From: an uncultured Pelagibacteraceae bacterium
GTDB taxonomy: Bacteria > Pseudomonadota > Alphaproteobacteria > Pelagibacterales > Pelagibacteraceae
Reading direction: 5' to 3'
Assembly (NCBI GenBank): GCA_902544985.1
Contig: CACCFV010000001.1
Coordinates: 1 to 64,000 of the forward strand
DNA: 64,000 nt
The notes beneath the pieces are model-generated. The model made no database searches, had not been told where the DNA came from, and saw nothing but the letters and a program-made list of their open reading frames with translations. Position numbers and translations under genes: made by a program. Below, piece by piece: positions 53,463 to 61,781 of this stretch. Within the stretch, counting starts at the first letter, position 1. The number at the start of each line of letters is the position of its first letter.

Positions 53463-55163
53463 ATGCAATTAAGTAGAATAAACAGTTTAGTAGAACTTTT
53501 TTTTACAAAGTATAAAGAAATTAACTCAGTTGCTGAAAAACCATTTTTAAAATGGTTAAAAGAAAATGAAAAAGATTTTTTTACTTGGAAACAAGTTGCT
53601 TTAAAAATTCAAATTTTATCTGAACACTTGAAAGCAAACATAGCTTATGGAGACCGATGCGTCTTATTATCTGAAAATCGACCAGAGTGGCTTATCTCTG
53701 ACATATCAATTATGAATGCAGGCGGAGTAACGGTGCCATTATTTACAACTTATTCAGAGAAAGATTATGAATACATCATTAACGACTGTAAGCCAAAAAT
53801 TTGTATCGTCTCTAATGAAATTCAATTAAAAAAAATACAAAAATTTATTTCAGATGAGATAAAAGTTTTATCTATTGAAAACATAAATGAAAGAGTTGAG
53901 AACATAGAAAATATATTCGAAGCATTTTTAGAAAAAAAAAAATCAGATATTCGTATAAGTTTTAATCAAAATCTTGAAAGGAAAGATCTTGCTTGTATAA
54001 TTTATACATCTGGAACGACTGGTAATCCTAAAGGAGTAATGCTTAGTCATGGAGGAATTTTATCAAATTGTGAGGGAGCTCAAGAAATATTAAATCAATT
54101 AGTTCAGGATAGTGAACCTACTTTTTTAACATGGTTACCATTATCTCATTCATATGAGCATGCAGTTCAATTTGTTCAAATTTCACTTGGTGCAAAAATT
54201 TATTATGCCGAAAGTCTGGAGAAGTTATTATCCAATATGTCCATTGCAAAACCTACGATTATGACAGCTGTCCCAAGATTTTATCAAAATTTGTACAGTA
54301 AAATTTCAATGAATTTTTCAAAACAAAAAGGGTTTAAGAAAAAACTGATATCATACACTATCTCACTTGGTACCAAAAAACTAAATAATGAGAATTTAAC
54401 ATTTAGAGAAAAATTAATTAATTTTTTTTGTGAAAAATTAGTAAGAAAAAAGATTAAAAATCAGTTTGGTGGAAAACTAAAGGCCTTTGTATCTGGGGGT
54501 GGTGCTTTAGACCAAAATATAGGAGAATTTTTAAACGCCATAGGATTACCTACCCTTCAAGGCTATGGTCTTACAGAGGCCTCACCAGTTGTAAGTTGTA
54601 ATATTCCTGGAAAAATCAAAATACACACAGTAGGGCCTCCTTTTAAAACAAACCAGGTAAATATAGCTGAGGATGGTGAAATTTTAGTCAAAGGTGAAAA
54701 TGTAATGCTTGGGTATTGGAATATGAAAGAAGAGACTGCAGATGTTATAAGAAATGGCTGGTTACATACTGGTGATATTGGAGAGATCACAGAAGACGGG
54801 AATTTAAAAATTACTGATAGAAAAAAGGAAATAATAGTTACTCTTGGTGGAGACAACATTTCACCATCAAAAATTGAAAATTTATTATGTTTAAATGAAA
54901 AAATTAAACAAAGTTTTGTTTACGGTGACAAAAAAACCTATTTAGTTGCGTTAATTGTTTCTGAAAGTACTGAAAATAGAAAAGAAATTGAAATTTTTTT
55001 AGAAAATTTAAATAAAACTTTATCTTTAGTTGAAAAAGTTAGAAAATTTAAATTAATTAAAGAAGAATTTTCAATTGAAAATGGAATGTTGACACCAACA
55101 TTAAAACTAAAAAGAAAAAAAATTTTAGATAAATATAAATATGATTTGGAAAAACTTTATTAA
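53463..55163 (+). CDS. Long-chain acyl-CoA synthetase (AMP-binding)
   Basis: IIYTSGTTGNPKGVMLSH; GYGLTEASPVVS; WLHTGDIGEI. Confidence 0.92.
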   Translation: MQLSRINSLVELFFTKYKEINSVAEKPFLKWLKENEKDFFTWKQVALKIQILSEHLKANIAYGDRCVLLSENRPEWLISDISIMNAGGVTVPLFTTYSEKDYEYIINDCKPKICIVSNEIQLKKIQKFISDEIKVLSIENINERVENIENIFEAFLEKKKSDIRISFNQNLERKDLACIIYTSGTTGNPKGVMLSHGGILSNCEGAQEILNQLVQDSEPTFLTWLPLSHSYEHAVQFVQISLGAKIYYAESLEKLLSNMSIAKPTIMTAVPRFYQNLYSKISMNFSKQKGFKKKLISYTISLGTKKLNNENLTFREKLINFFCEKLVRKKIKNQFGGKLKAFVSGGGALDQNIGEFLNAIGLPTLQGYGLTEASPVVSCNIPGKIKIHTVGPPFKTNQVNIAEDGEILVKGENVMLGYWNMKEETADVIRNGWLHTGDIGEITEDGNLKITDRKKEIIVTLGGDNISPSKIENLLCLNEKIKQSFVYGDKKTYLVALIVSESTENRKEIEIFLENLNKTLSLVEKVRKFKLIKEEFSIENGMLTPTLKLKRKKILDKYKYDLEKLY

Positions 55164-55281
55164 TTTATTTAAATTATTTGATTATTAAGCGCGTAAACAT
55201 TAACTTTTTTACACTCTTAAAAAAATAAAAATAATATTTTCGTAAAATTTTTTTATAAAATTTTTTACTTCAATTAAAGAA

Positions 55282-55310
55282 TTGACATAACGTGTATAAA
55301 AAAATAAAAA
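55282..55310 (+). promoter_or_regulatory. Sigma-70-like promoter for the tiny basic ORF
   Basis: Exact TTGACA -35 at 55282-55287, 17-nt spacer, TAAAAA at 55305-55310 as weak -10. Confidence 0.45.
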
Positions 55311-55320
55311 TAAGTTAATT

Positions 55321-55339
55321 ACGAATCAATTTGATTCGT
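55321..55339. promoter_or_regulatory. Perfect 9-bp-arm palindrome in the leader of the tiny basic ORF
   Basis: ACGAATCAA-T-TTGATTCGT. Confidence 0.7.
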
Positions 55340-55361
55340 TTAACTAAAAAGGGAGCTAAAG

Positions 55362-55439
55362 ATGCCTAAGAGAAGAAAAAAAGCAAAGAAGGCTAAGAAA
55401 AAAGCTAAGAAAAAAGCTAAAAAAAGAAGAAGAAGATAA
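55362..55439 (+). CDS. Tiny (25 aa) ultra-basic peptide MPKRRKKAKKAKKKAKKKAKKRRRR
   Basis: GGGAG Shine-Dalgarno at 55351-55355, ATG 55362, TAA 55437-55439, followed by a strong terminator; below ORF-track cutoff. Confidence 0.65.
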   Translation: MPKRRKKAKKAKKKAKKKAKKRRRR

Positions 55440-55458
55440 TAACTTAGTATTCTTTATA

Positions 55459-55500
55459 AAAAACGCTTCTCATAACTTTTGTGTGAGAGGCGTTTTTTTT
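55459..55500. terminator. Strong terminator between the tiny basic ORF and carD, probably bidirectional
   Basis: AAAACGCTTCTCA-loop-TGAGAGGCGTTTTTTTTT, at least 10-bp stem with one wobble, flanked by A and T runs. Confidence 0.9.
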
Positions 55501-56363
55501 TAATCTTCAATAGTCTCCTCTACATCTGAAATTGAGTCTTCCACAGGCAATTCAGTGCTGGCAGAAGCTTTTGGTAATTTAGTTTCAGTTTGTTCTTCTT
55601 TTACTAAATTTCTTTTTAGTGCTTTATCTAATTTTTTCTGTGTTTCTTCTCTTGAAACGTCTAATACAATTTGAAATTCTGAGAGAATTCTATCATAAGC
55701 CTTTTCAAAAAGTTGCCTTTCACTATAAGATTGGTCAATCATTAGATCGTCACCTTTATTTAAATCTCTTACAACTTCCGCAAGCTCATAAATTTTACCT
55801 GACGAAATTTTTGCCTCATATTCCTGGGCTCTTCTACTCCACATTGATCTTTTAATTTTTGGTTTACTTTTTAAAATTGAAATACTTTTATTTACTTGAT
55901 TAATTGTTGATAGCGGGCGTAAATGTAGTTGCTTATTTACTGGAACCATTCCATTAGCCTTATCTTTCTCAAATTTGATAATATATGTTTCAACGTCTAT
56001 TCCACCGATATTTATTTTTTTAAACTCTGTGATTTGTCCTACTCCATGTTTGGGATAAACAACATAATCTTTAATCTTATATTCTCTTTTTTCAGTATTT
56101 TGTTTTTTTACTTTTTTAATTTCTGGCTTGACTTCATTATTTTTGGGAATTCTTAAATTTTCTGATTTAATCTCACTTTTTTTATCTTTTTTTTCTACTA
56201 TCTTTTTTGCTAGCTTTTTTGAAGCTTTTGCAATTTTTATTATTTTGGATTTTTTTGTTTTAATTTTTTTAGTATTTTTTTTTGTTTTTTTTGATTTGAT
56301 TTTAGTCTTAACTTTTTTTTTAAAGGTTTTCTTTAAAATACTTTTCAAACTTATTTTGTTCAT
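55500..56363 (-). CDS. carD: CarD/CdnL-family RNA polymerase-binding regulator with long Lys-rich N-terminal extension (ORF open to 56405)
   Basis: [47 protein letters not shown] CarD core; ~90 residues of K-rich sequence precede it. Confidence 0.88.
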   Translation of the reverse strand: MNKISLKSILKKTFKKKVKTKIKSKKTKKNTKKIKTKKSKIIKIAKASKKLAKKIVEKKDKKSEIKSENLRIPKNNEVKPEIKKVKKQNTEKREYKIKDYVVYPKHGVGQITEFKKINIGGIDVETYIIKFEKDKANGMVPVNKQLHLRPLSTINQVNKSISILKSKPKIKRSMWSRRAQEYEAKISSGKIYELAEVVRDLNKGDDLMIDQSYSERQLFEKAYDRILSEFQIVLDVSREETQKKLDKALKRNLVKEEQTETKLPKASASTELPVEDSISDVEETIED

Positions 56364-56646
56364 CTTTAAATTTTTCGTGATCCGAAGGTGGATCTTTTTT
56401 TTCACTTATGTTTGGCCAGATCTCAGAATATTGCTTATTGATTTCAAGCCATTTTTCGCTACCTGGTTCAGTATCGGCTTTTATGGCATCTACTGGACAT
56501 TCAGGTTCACAAACGCCACAATCTATACACTCATCAGGTTTAATTACAAGCATATTTTTTCCCTCATAGAAACAGTCAACCGGGCACACTTCAACACAAT
56601 CCATAAGTTTACATTTGATGCATTTATCATTTACTAAGTATGTCAT
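56320..56646 (-). CDS. fdxA: 7Fe/4Fe-type ferredoxin
   Basis: [47 protein letters not shown]. Confidence 0.95.
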   Translation of the reverse strand: MTYLVNDKCIKCKLMDCVEVCPVDCFYEGKNMLVIKPDECIDCGVCEPECPVDAIKADTEPGSEKWLEINKQYSEIWPNISEKKDPPSDHEKFKDEQNKFEKYFKENL

Positions 56647-57062
56647 TATAATATTTCTCTCTTTATTTTTTCTTTGATATCTCCCATCACTTTGTTGTCA
56701 ATATATAATAAACCAGTCAAACGTCTCATAAGACTTGTCTCATAAATATCAGCTTCATTATTCGAATAAATAATTTTCCACAAAGTTTCAATTATCTTAA
56801 TTTTATTTTGTTCGTTCATATTTTTCACTTCTTTGGTAAAATCTAATATTTGATTTGAGTTTTCTTCAATTTTTTTAGCTTTCACTAATATATTCTCAAC
56901 ATTTTCTGTGTTAGCACCTATTTCTATAAGTGTTCTTTTGATAATTTTTTTTTCAATTTCTGAATAGTTTTCATCTATTCTAGCTGCATGAATTAACAAT
57001 GCTGCAATTCTTGTTAAATCTTCGTGTTCTTTATCATTATTATTTTTATTATTAAAAAACAT
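56646..57062 (-). CDS. TerB-like (tellurite resistance TerB fold) protein
   Basis: All-helical [31 protein letters not shown] ... [23 protein letters not shown]. Confidence 0.72.
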   Translation of the reverse strand: MFFNNKNNNDKEHEDLTRIAALLIHAARIDENYSEIEKKIIKRTLIEIGANTENVENILVKAKKIEENSNQILDFTKEVKNMNEQNKIKIIETLWKIIYSNNEADIYETSLMRRLTGLLYIDNKVMGDIKEKIKREIL

Positions 57063-57066
57063 TTAT

Positions 57067-59544
57067 CTAATTCAAATTTAAACTTTTTAATATTTTAAAT
57101 GGATTCTCTTTTACTATTTTTTTATCTTCTTTTTTAATGCTCTTTTTTGGCGCATACTTGAAGAATATATCATTATCTTTCTCTTTAATCTTATAATTCA
57201 TAGATTTAAGTAATTGTTTAAAATTTTCTTTACTACATCCTAATAAATTTAACATTTCAGGTATAACTTTGACTTCTTTTGTATCTTGTTTTTTTAAATT
57301 TATAATTTGCACAAATAATCTTTCTAAAATATCAATCCTAACATAAAAATTATTAAATTTTTCAAAACCACAAAGTAACATGAAATTTTTATTTTGACTT
57401 TTATTGTCGTCTAGAAAATTTAAACCAAAAGTTGGGGGTTTTAAATCAAAATATTTATTATGATAATTTTTCCACAGCAAGGTTCTTAAAGAAACTGTCT
57501 CTGGTTTTATTAATTTGTGTAAAAAAACATGATACCTACCAAATTTAACTCCCAAGTCTCTTAATATTTTCCTGTCGCTTTGACCCAATTCTTTTAAATA
57601 GTCTGAAACTTGATCTCTCTTAATTACACCGTTGTTTTCATAAAGTTGATATGCAAGAGCTTTTACAGAAGAATTTTTTTCTTTAAGATCCTTTAAATCA
57701 AAAAGATTTTTTAATGTAGTTGAAATTTTATTTTTTAGCCATTTTTCCAAAAAATTTATTAGCTTACTTCTTTGATCTTGCTCAAGCATTTCATCAACTT
57801 GTAACTCAACACTTGGATTCAGATAGTCTTTGCCAGATACTAATCTAGCTATTGAAGCATTATTCCAATAAATTTTAAAATCATTGTTAAGCTCAATCAA
57901 ACCACCGCCAGTTATAGTTTTAATTCTCTTTTCCAGCTCAGGACCAACGGTTTGCCTCGCTGCTTTTTTTAATGACTTGATGTCAGTTTCTAGTGCGCCT
58001 TTTTTAAGATCAAGCTCTAGCTTTAAACCATTTATTTTTCCTATAAATTGATTATCAATTATTACTTCATTATTTTCTGAAATTTTTGTATCAAAATTCA
58101 TATCTTGTTTTAAACCTCTTGCAAGAACACTTGCTCTTTTATCAATAAAAGTTTTTGTAAGCTCTTCATGAAGTCGGTCTGAAAGTTTGTCCTCTAATAA
58201 TTTTGTTTTTTCAATCCAATAATTTTGATTTTCAACCCAATTATTTTTATTTGAAACATATGACCAAGTTCTTACATTTGCAATTCTATTTGCTAAAGAA
58301 TCTACGTTACCCTCAAGTTTATCAAGTTTCATCAGCTGTAATCGCATAAAATCGCTGGTTATTTTGCCTTTTGCTTTATTTAAAAAATTGAATACCTTTT
58401 CTACAACTTCGATATGATTCCCATATGTTTTCTTGACAAAATCAGGAATTTGGCAACATTCCCATAAGAGCATTAATGTTTCTTTAATATTTGGAACGTC
58501 GTAAAGATTTAATTTTCTTATGAAATATTTAAGAACTTTTTCATCCTCACATTCATAAATTTTTTTCAGCCAATTTTCTTTAGGTTTCTCGTCAAGAGAT
58601 TTTAATAAAGCCAAGGGATTATTAAAATTTAAATTAGAGTTTCTCCAGAATAAAGTTTGTATTTTTTCAAATTTATGATTTTCTAATAATTCAACCTCTT
58701 CAGCAGTAATTTCTTTACAATTTCCAGTGACTCCAAAATTACCATCATTCAAATATCTACCTGCTCTTCCTGCTATCTGCCCCATTTCAGATAAATTTAA
58801 TTTTCTTAATTTTTTTCCATCAAACTTTTTTAAATTTGAAAAATAGACTTGATCTAAGTCCATATTTATTCCCATACCTATTGCATCTGTAGCCACTAAG
58901 AAATCAACATCGCCTGATTGGTATAATTCTACCTGAGCATTTCTGGTTTTAGGACTCAAAGAACCCATTACTATTGCGGCACCACCTTTTTGCCTCCTAA
59001 TCAATTCTGCAATCGCATAAACTTCTTCTGTAGAAAAAGCTATAATTGCTGTTTTTCTATTTATACGTGAAATTTTTTTGTGACCTGAGTAAGTGAGTTT
59101 AGATAATCTTTTTCTATCTAAGAACTCTACATCGTCATTTAATTTTGAAACTATTCCTTTAATTGTATTTGAACCCATAAACATTGTAAGTTTACTTCCT
59201 CTCATATTAATTAATCTGTCTGTAAAAATATGACCTCGTTCATGGTCTGCACACATTTGAATTTCATCAACACCTACAAATTCTAAAACTTTATCTATTG
59301 GCATTGACTCTACTGTGCACAAAAAATATTTTGCATTTGAAGGTATAATTTTTTCTTCACCAGTTATTAAAGCAACTTCATCATATCTAGTTTTTTTAAT
59401 AACTTTGTCATAGACCTCTCTAGCTAAAAGTCTTAATGGAAAACCTATCATCCCGGTATTAAAAGAGAGCATCGTTTCTATTGCTAAATGGGTTTTGCCT
59501 GTATTTGTTGGGCCGAGCACTGCTGTAATTTTATTTTTATCCAT
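57067..59544 (-). CDS. SUV3-like superfamily II RNA/DNA helicase
   Basis: AVLGPTNTGKTHLAIETML; DEIQMCADHERGHIFTDRL; ATDAIGMGINMDLDQVYFS; GQIAGRAGR. Confidence 0.92.
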   Translation of the reverse strand: MDKNKITAVLGPTNTGKTHLAIETMLSFNTGMIGFPLRLLAREVYDKVIKKTRYDEVALITGEEKIIPSNAKYFLCTVESMPIDKVLEFVGVDEIQMCADHERGHIFTDRLINMRGSKLTMFMGSNTIKGIVSKLNDDVEFLDRKRLSKLTYSGHKKISRINRKTAIIAFSTEEVYAIAELIRRQKGGAAIVMGSLSPKTRNAQVELYQSGDVDFLVATDAIGMGINMDLDQVYFSNLKKFDGKKLRKLNLSEMGQIAGRAGRYLNDGNFGVTGNCKEITAEEVELLENHKFEKIQTLFWRNSNLNFNNPLALLKSLDEKPKENWLKKIYECEDEKVLKYFIRKLNLYDVPNIKETLMLLWECCQIPDFVKKTYGNHIEVVEKVFNFLNKAKGKITSDFMRLQLMKLDKLEGNVDSLANRIANVRTWSYVSNKNNWVENQNYWIEKTKLLEDKLSDRLHEELTKTFIDKRASVLARGLKQDMNFDTKISENNEVIIDNQFIGKINGLKLELDLKKGALETDIKSLKKAARQTVGPELEKRIKTITGGGLIELNNDFKIYWNNASIARLVSGKDYLNPSVELQVDEMLEQDQRSKLINFLEKWLKNKISTTLKNLFDLKDLKEKNSSVKALAYQLYENNGVIKRDQVSDYLKELGQSDRKILRDLGVKFGRYHVFLHKLIKPETVSLRTLLWKNYHNKYFDLKPPTFGLNFLDDNKSQNKNFMLLCGFEKFNNFYVRIDILERLFVQIINLKKQDTKEVKVIPEMLNLLGCSKENFKQLLKSMNYKIKEKDNDIFFKYAPKKSIKKEDKKIVKENPFKILKSLNLN

Positions 59545-59718
59545 TTTCTATCTTTGGTATGTTTAATATTTTACCTACAAGATGTAGTTGCTCGCAAAGA
59601 ACAAAAATAGACTAAAACATGACCGAATCATTCTAAAAAAAGTTCTCATTTCAGGCTCCTAAAAGTGAAGTTTAACATAATAAAATTTTTTGTCCAAATT
59701 AGTATTAAACACAAAGTT

Positions 59719-60123
59719 TTAAGATTTTATTTTAAGAATTTTCCAAACTCCAGATGCAGATGTAATAGTTTTGTCATTACATTTCAATTCACAAAATAAA
59801 AATACCAAAGTTTTTGTTTTTTTTAGAATTTTTACATTTCCAATAATTTCATCACCAATTTTTGAAGCACCAATATATTTAAGATCTAATGAAATTGTTA
59901 CACATGGTGCATTTTGGGCACTACGATGTGCCGCGGTTCCTGCTCCAGCGTCAATCAAGGCTGCCAAGTATCCTCCATGAGTTATACCTGCTGCATTCAA
60001 ATGGTTTTCATTTATGATTGATTTGAATTCATATTCGCTTTCAGAGATATTCCTAAACATAACACCACCATTATGTTTCATAAACCCATGCTTTAAACTT
60101 ATTTGTTCAAATGAACTAGACAT
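59719..60123 (-). CDS. PaaI-like hotdog thioesterase
   Basis: HLNAAGITHGGYLAALIDAGAGTAAH. Confidence 0.88.
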   Translation of the reverse strand: MSSSFEQISLKHGFMKHNGGVMFRNISESEYEFKSIINENHLNAAGITHGGYLAALIDAGAGTAAHRSAQNAPCVTISLDLKYIGASKIGDEIIGNVKILKKTKTLVFLFCELKCNDKTITSASGVWKILKIKS

Positions 60124-60129
60124 AATTCA

Positions 60130-60228
60130 TTAAATTATAAAAGTTAAAATAATTAAAACTATAAGAATAATTACGAAAAAATAAATAACAGACATTTGAA
60201 GAGAAGATTTAATCAGCCATTTTATCAT
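60130..60228 (-). CDS. Putative 32-aa single-pass membrane peptide
   Basis: MIKWLIKSSLQMSVIYFFVIILIVLIILTFII*; charged N-terminus plus one TM; not in ORF track. Confidence 0.35.
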   Translation of the reverse strand: MIKWLIKSSLQMSVIYFFVIILIVLIILTFII

Positions 60229-60243
60229 AATTTATCTTATTAA

Positions 60244-60320
60244 TGGTGCGCCTGCTAGGAGTCGAACCCAGAACCTCCTGGTCCGTAGCCAAGCGCTCTA
60301 TCCAGTTGAGCTACAGGCGC
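60244..60320 (-). tRNA. tRNA-Arg (anticodon ACG), CCA encoded
   Basis: Minus strand GCGCCTGTAGCTCAACTGGATAGAGCGCTTGGCTACGGACCAGGAGGTTCTGGGTTCGACTCCTAGCAGGCGCACCA; 77 nt cloverleaf. Confidence 0.96.
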
Positions 60321-60393
60321 ATTTTTAAATTTTTATTTATTATTCTATATCATTTTTTAGTGTATTTTAATGCTAAGACAAATTTAAATTATT

Positions 60394-61569
60394 ATGAATA
60401 ATTCAATGAATGATGTTGTAATTGTAGAGGCTATTAGAACTCCAATTGGAGCCTATAAAGGTTCTCTAAAAGAATTGAGTGCTGATAAGTTGGGATCAAT
60501 TGTCATTAGAGAAATTTTAAGAAAAAATAAATTAGATAAAGATGATATTGATGAGGTGATTATGGGCCAAGTACTCACAGCTGGTGGAGGCCAAAATCCT
60601 GCAAGACAGGCTGCAATAAATGCAGGTATAAATATTTCTAAACCAGCCCATCTAGTAAACCAAGTATGTGGTTCTGGACTTAGAGCCGTAATCTCAGGTT
60701 ATCAATCGATTAAATTAGGAGAGGCAAAAAATGTAATTTCTGGTGGCCAAGAAAATATGTCATTAGCCCCACATTCAATTTTCTATCGAGATAATAAAAA
60801 AATTTTAGAGAAACATTTGATAGATACAATGATAAATGACGGATTGATAGATGCATTTAACAATTATCACATGGGTGTAACTGCAGAAAATGTTGCAAAG
60901 AAATTTAATATTACAAGAAATGAACAAGATGATTTTGCATTAAATTCTCAAAAAAAAACAAAAACTGCAATTAATACTAATAGATTTCAGGAGGAACTAA
61001 TTAAAATAAACCAATCTGGTATCAATCTTGATATAGATGAACATCCAAGAAAAAACCTTACAAAATCAGATTTAGAAAAGTTAAAAACAGTATTTCAAAA
61101 GGATGGAACCGTGACACCTGGAAACTCATCAGGAATTAATGATGGTGCTGCCGCTTTATTATTAACAACCTTTGAAGAGGCAAAAAAAAAATCAATCCAA
61201 CCTTTAGTAAAAATAATCTCGTGGGCCTCAGTTGGAGTTGATCCAACTTTGATGGGTATTGGACCAATTGAAGCTGTACGTGAAGCAGTTAAAAAAGCAA
61301 AATGGAATTTAAATGATGTAGATCTTTTTGAAATTAATGAAGCTTTTGCCGCTCAAAGCATTGCAGTAATACGCGAGTTAAACATTGATGAGAATAAAGT
61401 CAATGTTAATGGAGGAGCTATAGCTTTAGGTCATCCTATAGGAGCATCAGGTGCTAGAATATTAGTCACTCTCATTCATGAAATGATAAAACAGAAAAAA
61501 GATAAAGGTTGCGCTACACTATGCATAGGTGGTGGAATGGGCATAGCCATATGTGTTGAGAGAATTTAA
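60394..61569 (+). CDS. Acetyl-CoA C-acetyltransferase (thiolase)
   Basis: VNQVCGSGLRAV; NVNGGAIALGHPIGASGARI; CIGGGMGIA. Confidence 0.95.
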   Translation: MNNSMNDVVIVEAIRTPIGAYKGSLKELSADKLGSIVIREILRKNKLDKDDIDEVIMGQVLTAGGGQNPARQAAINAGINISKPAHLVNQVCGSGLRAVISGYQSIKLGEAKNVISGGQENMSLAPHSIFYRDNKKILEKHLIDTMINDGLIDAFNNYHMGVTAENVAKKFNITRNEQDDFALNSQKKTKTAINTNRFQEELIKINQSGINLDIDEHPRKNLTKSDLEKLKTVFQKDGTVTPGNSSGINDGAAALLLTTFEEAKKKSIQPLVKIISWASVGVDPTLMGIGPIEAVREAVKKAKWNLNDVDLFEINEAFAAQSIAVIRELNIDENKVNVNGGAIALGHPIGASGARILVTLIHEMIKQKKDKGCATLCIGGGMGIAICVERI

Positions 61570-61682
61570 GAATTTATTTTTTTAAATTTCTCTTCAAGTA
61601 GAATTTTTTGTATCCAAATTTTAGCATCAATGTAAGTGCTTTCTTTTGGTTGCAAGAGTGTATTTAATAACTTTTTAATCAT
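61566..61682 (-). CDS. Putative 38-aa ORF
   Basis: MIKKLLNTLLQPKESTYIDAKIWIQKILLEEKFKKINS*; stop overlaps the thiolase 3' end; fills the gap; not in ORF track. Confidence 0.3.
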   Translation of the reverse strand: MIKKLLNTLLQPKESTYIDAKIWIQKILLEEKFKKINS

Positions 61683-61781
61683 TTTTTAAAGGATACTTAG
61701 AAGAGTGTCAAAAAATTGAGCAGAATGTGTTAAAATTAGCAATTAAGTAAAATTATATAGTGTATAAGATCTAGATATTAA

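Noticed and set aside
56128-56637. 169-aa plus-strand ORF antisense to fdxA/carD
   Set aside because: Complement of strong CarD and ferredoxin coding; its Phe/Leu-rich composition is what poly-Lys codons give on the opposite strand.
59545-59718. Possible ncRNA in the 174-bp helicase-thioesterase gap
   Set aside because: No clear promoter, terminator or convincing stem-loop could be read by eye.
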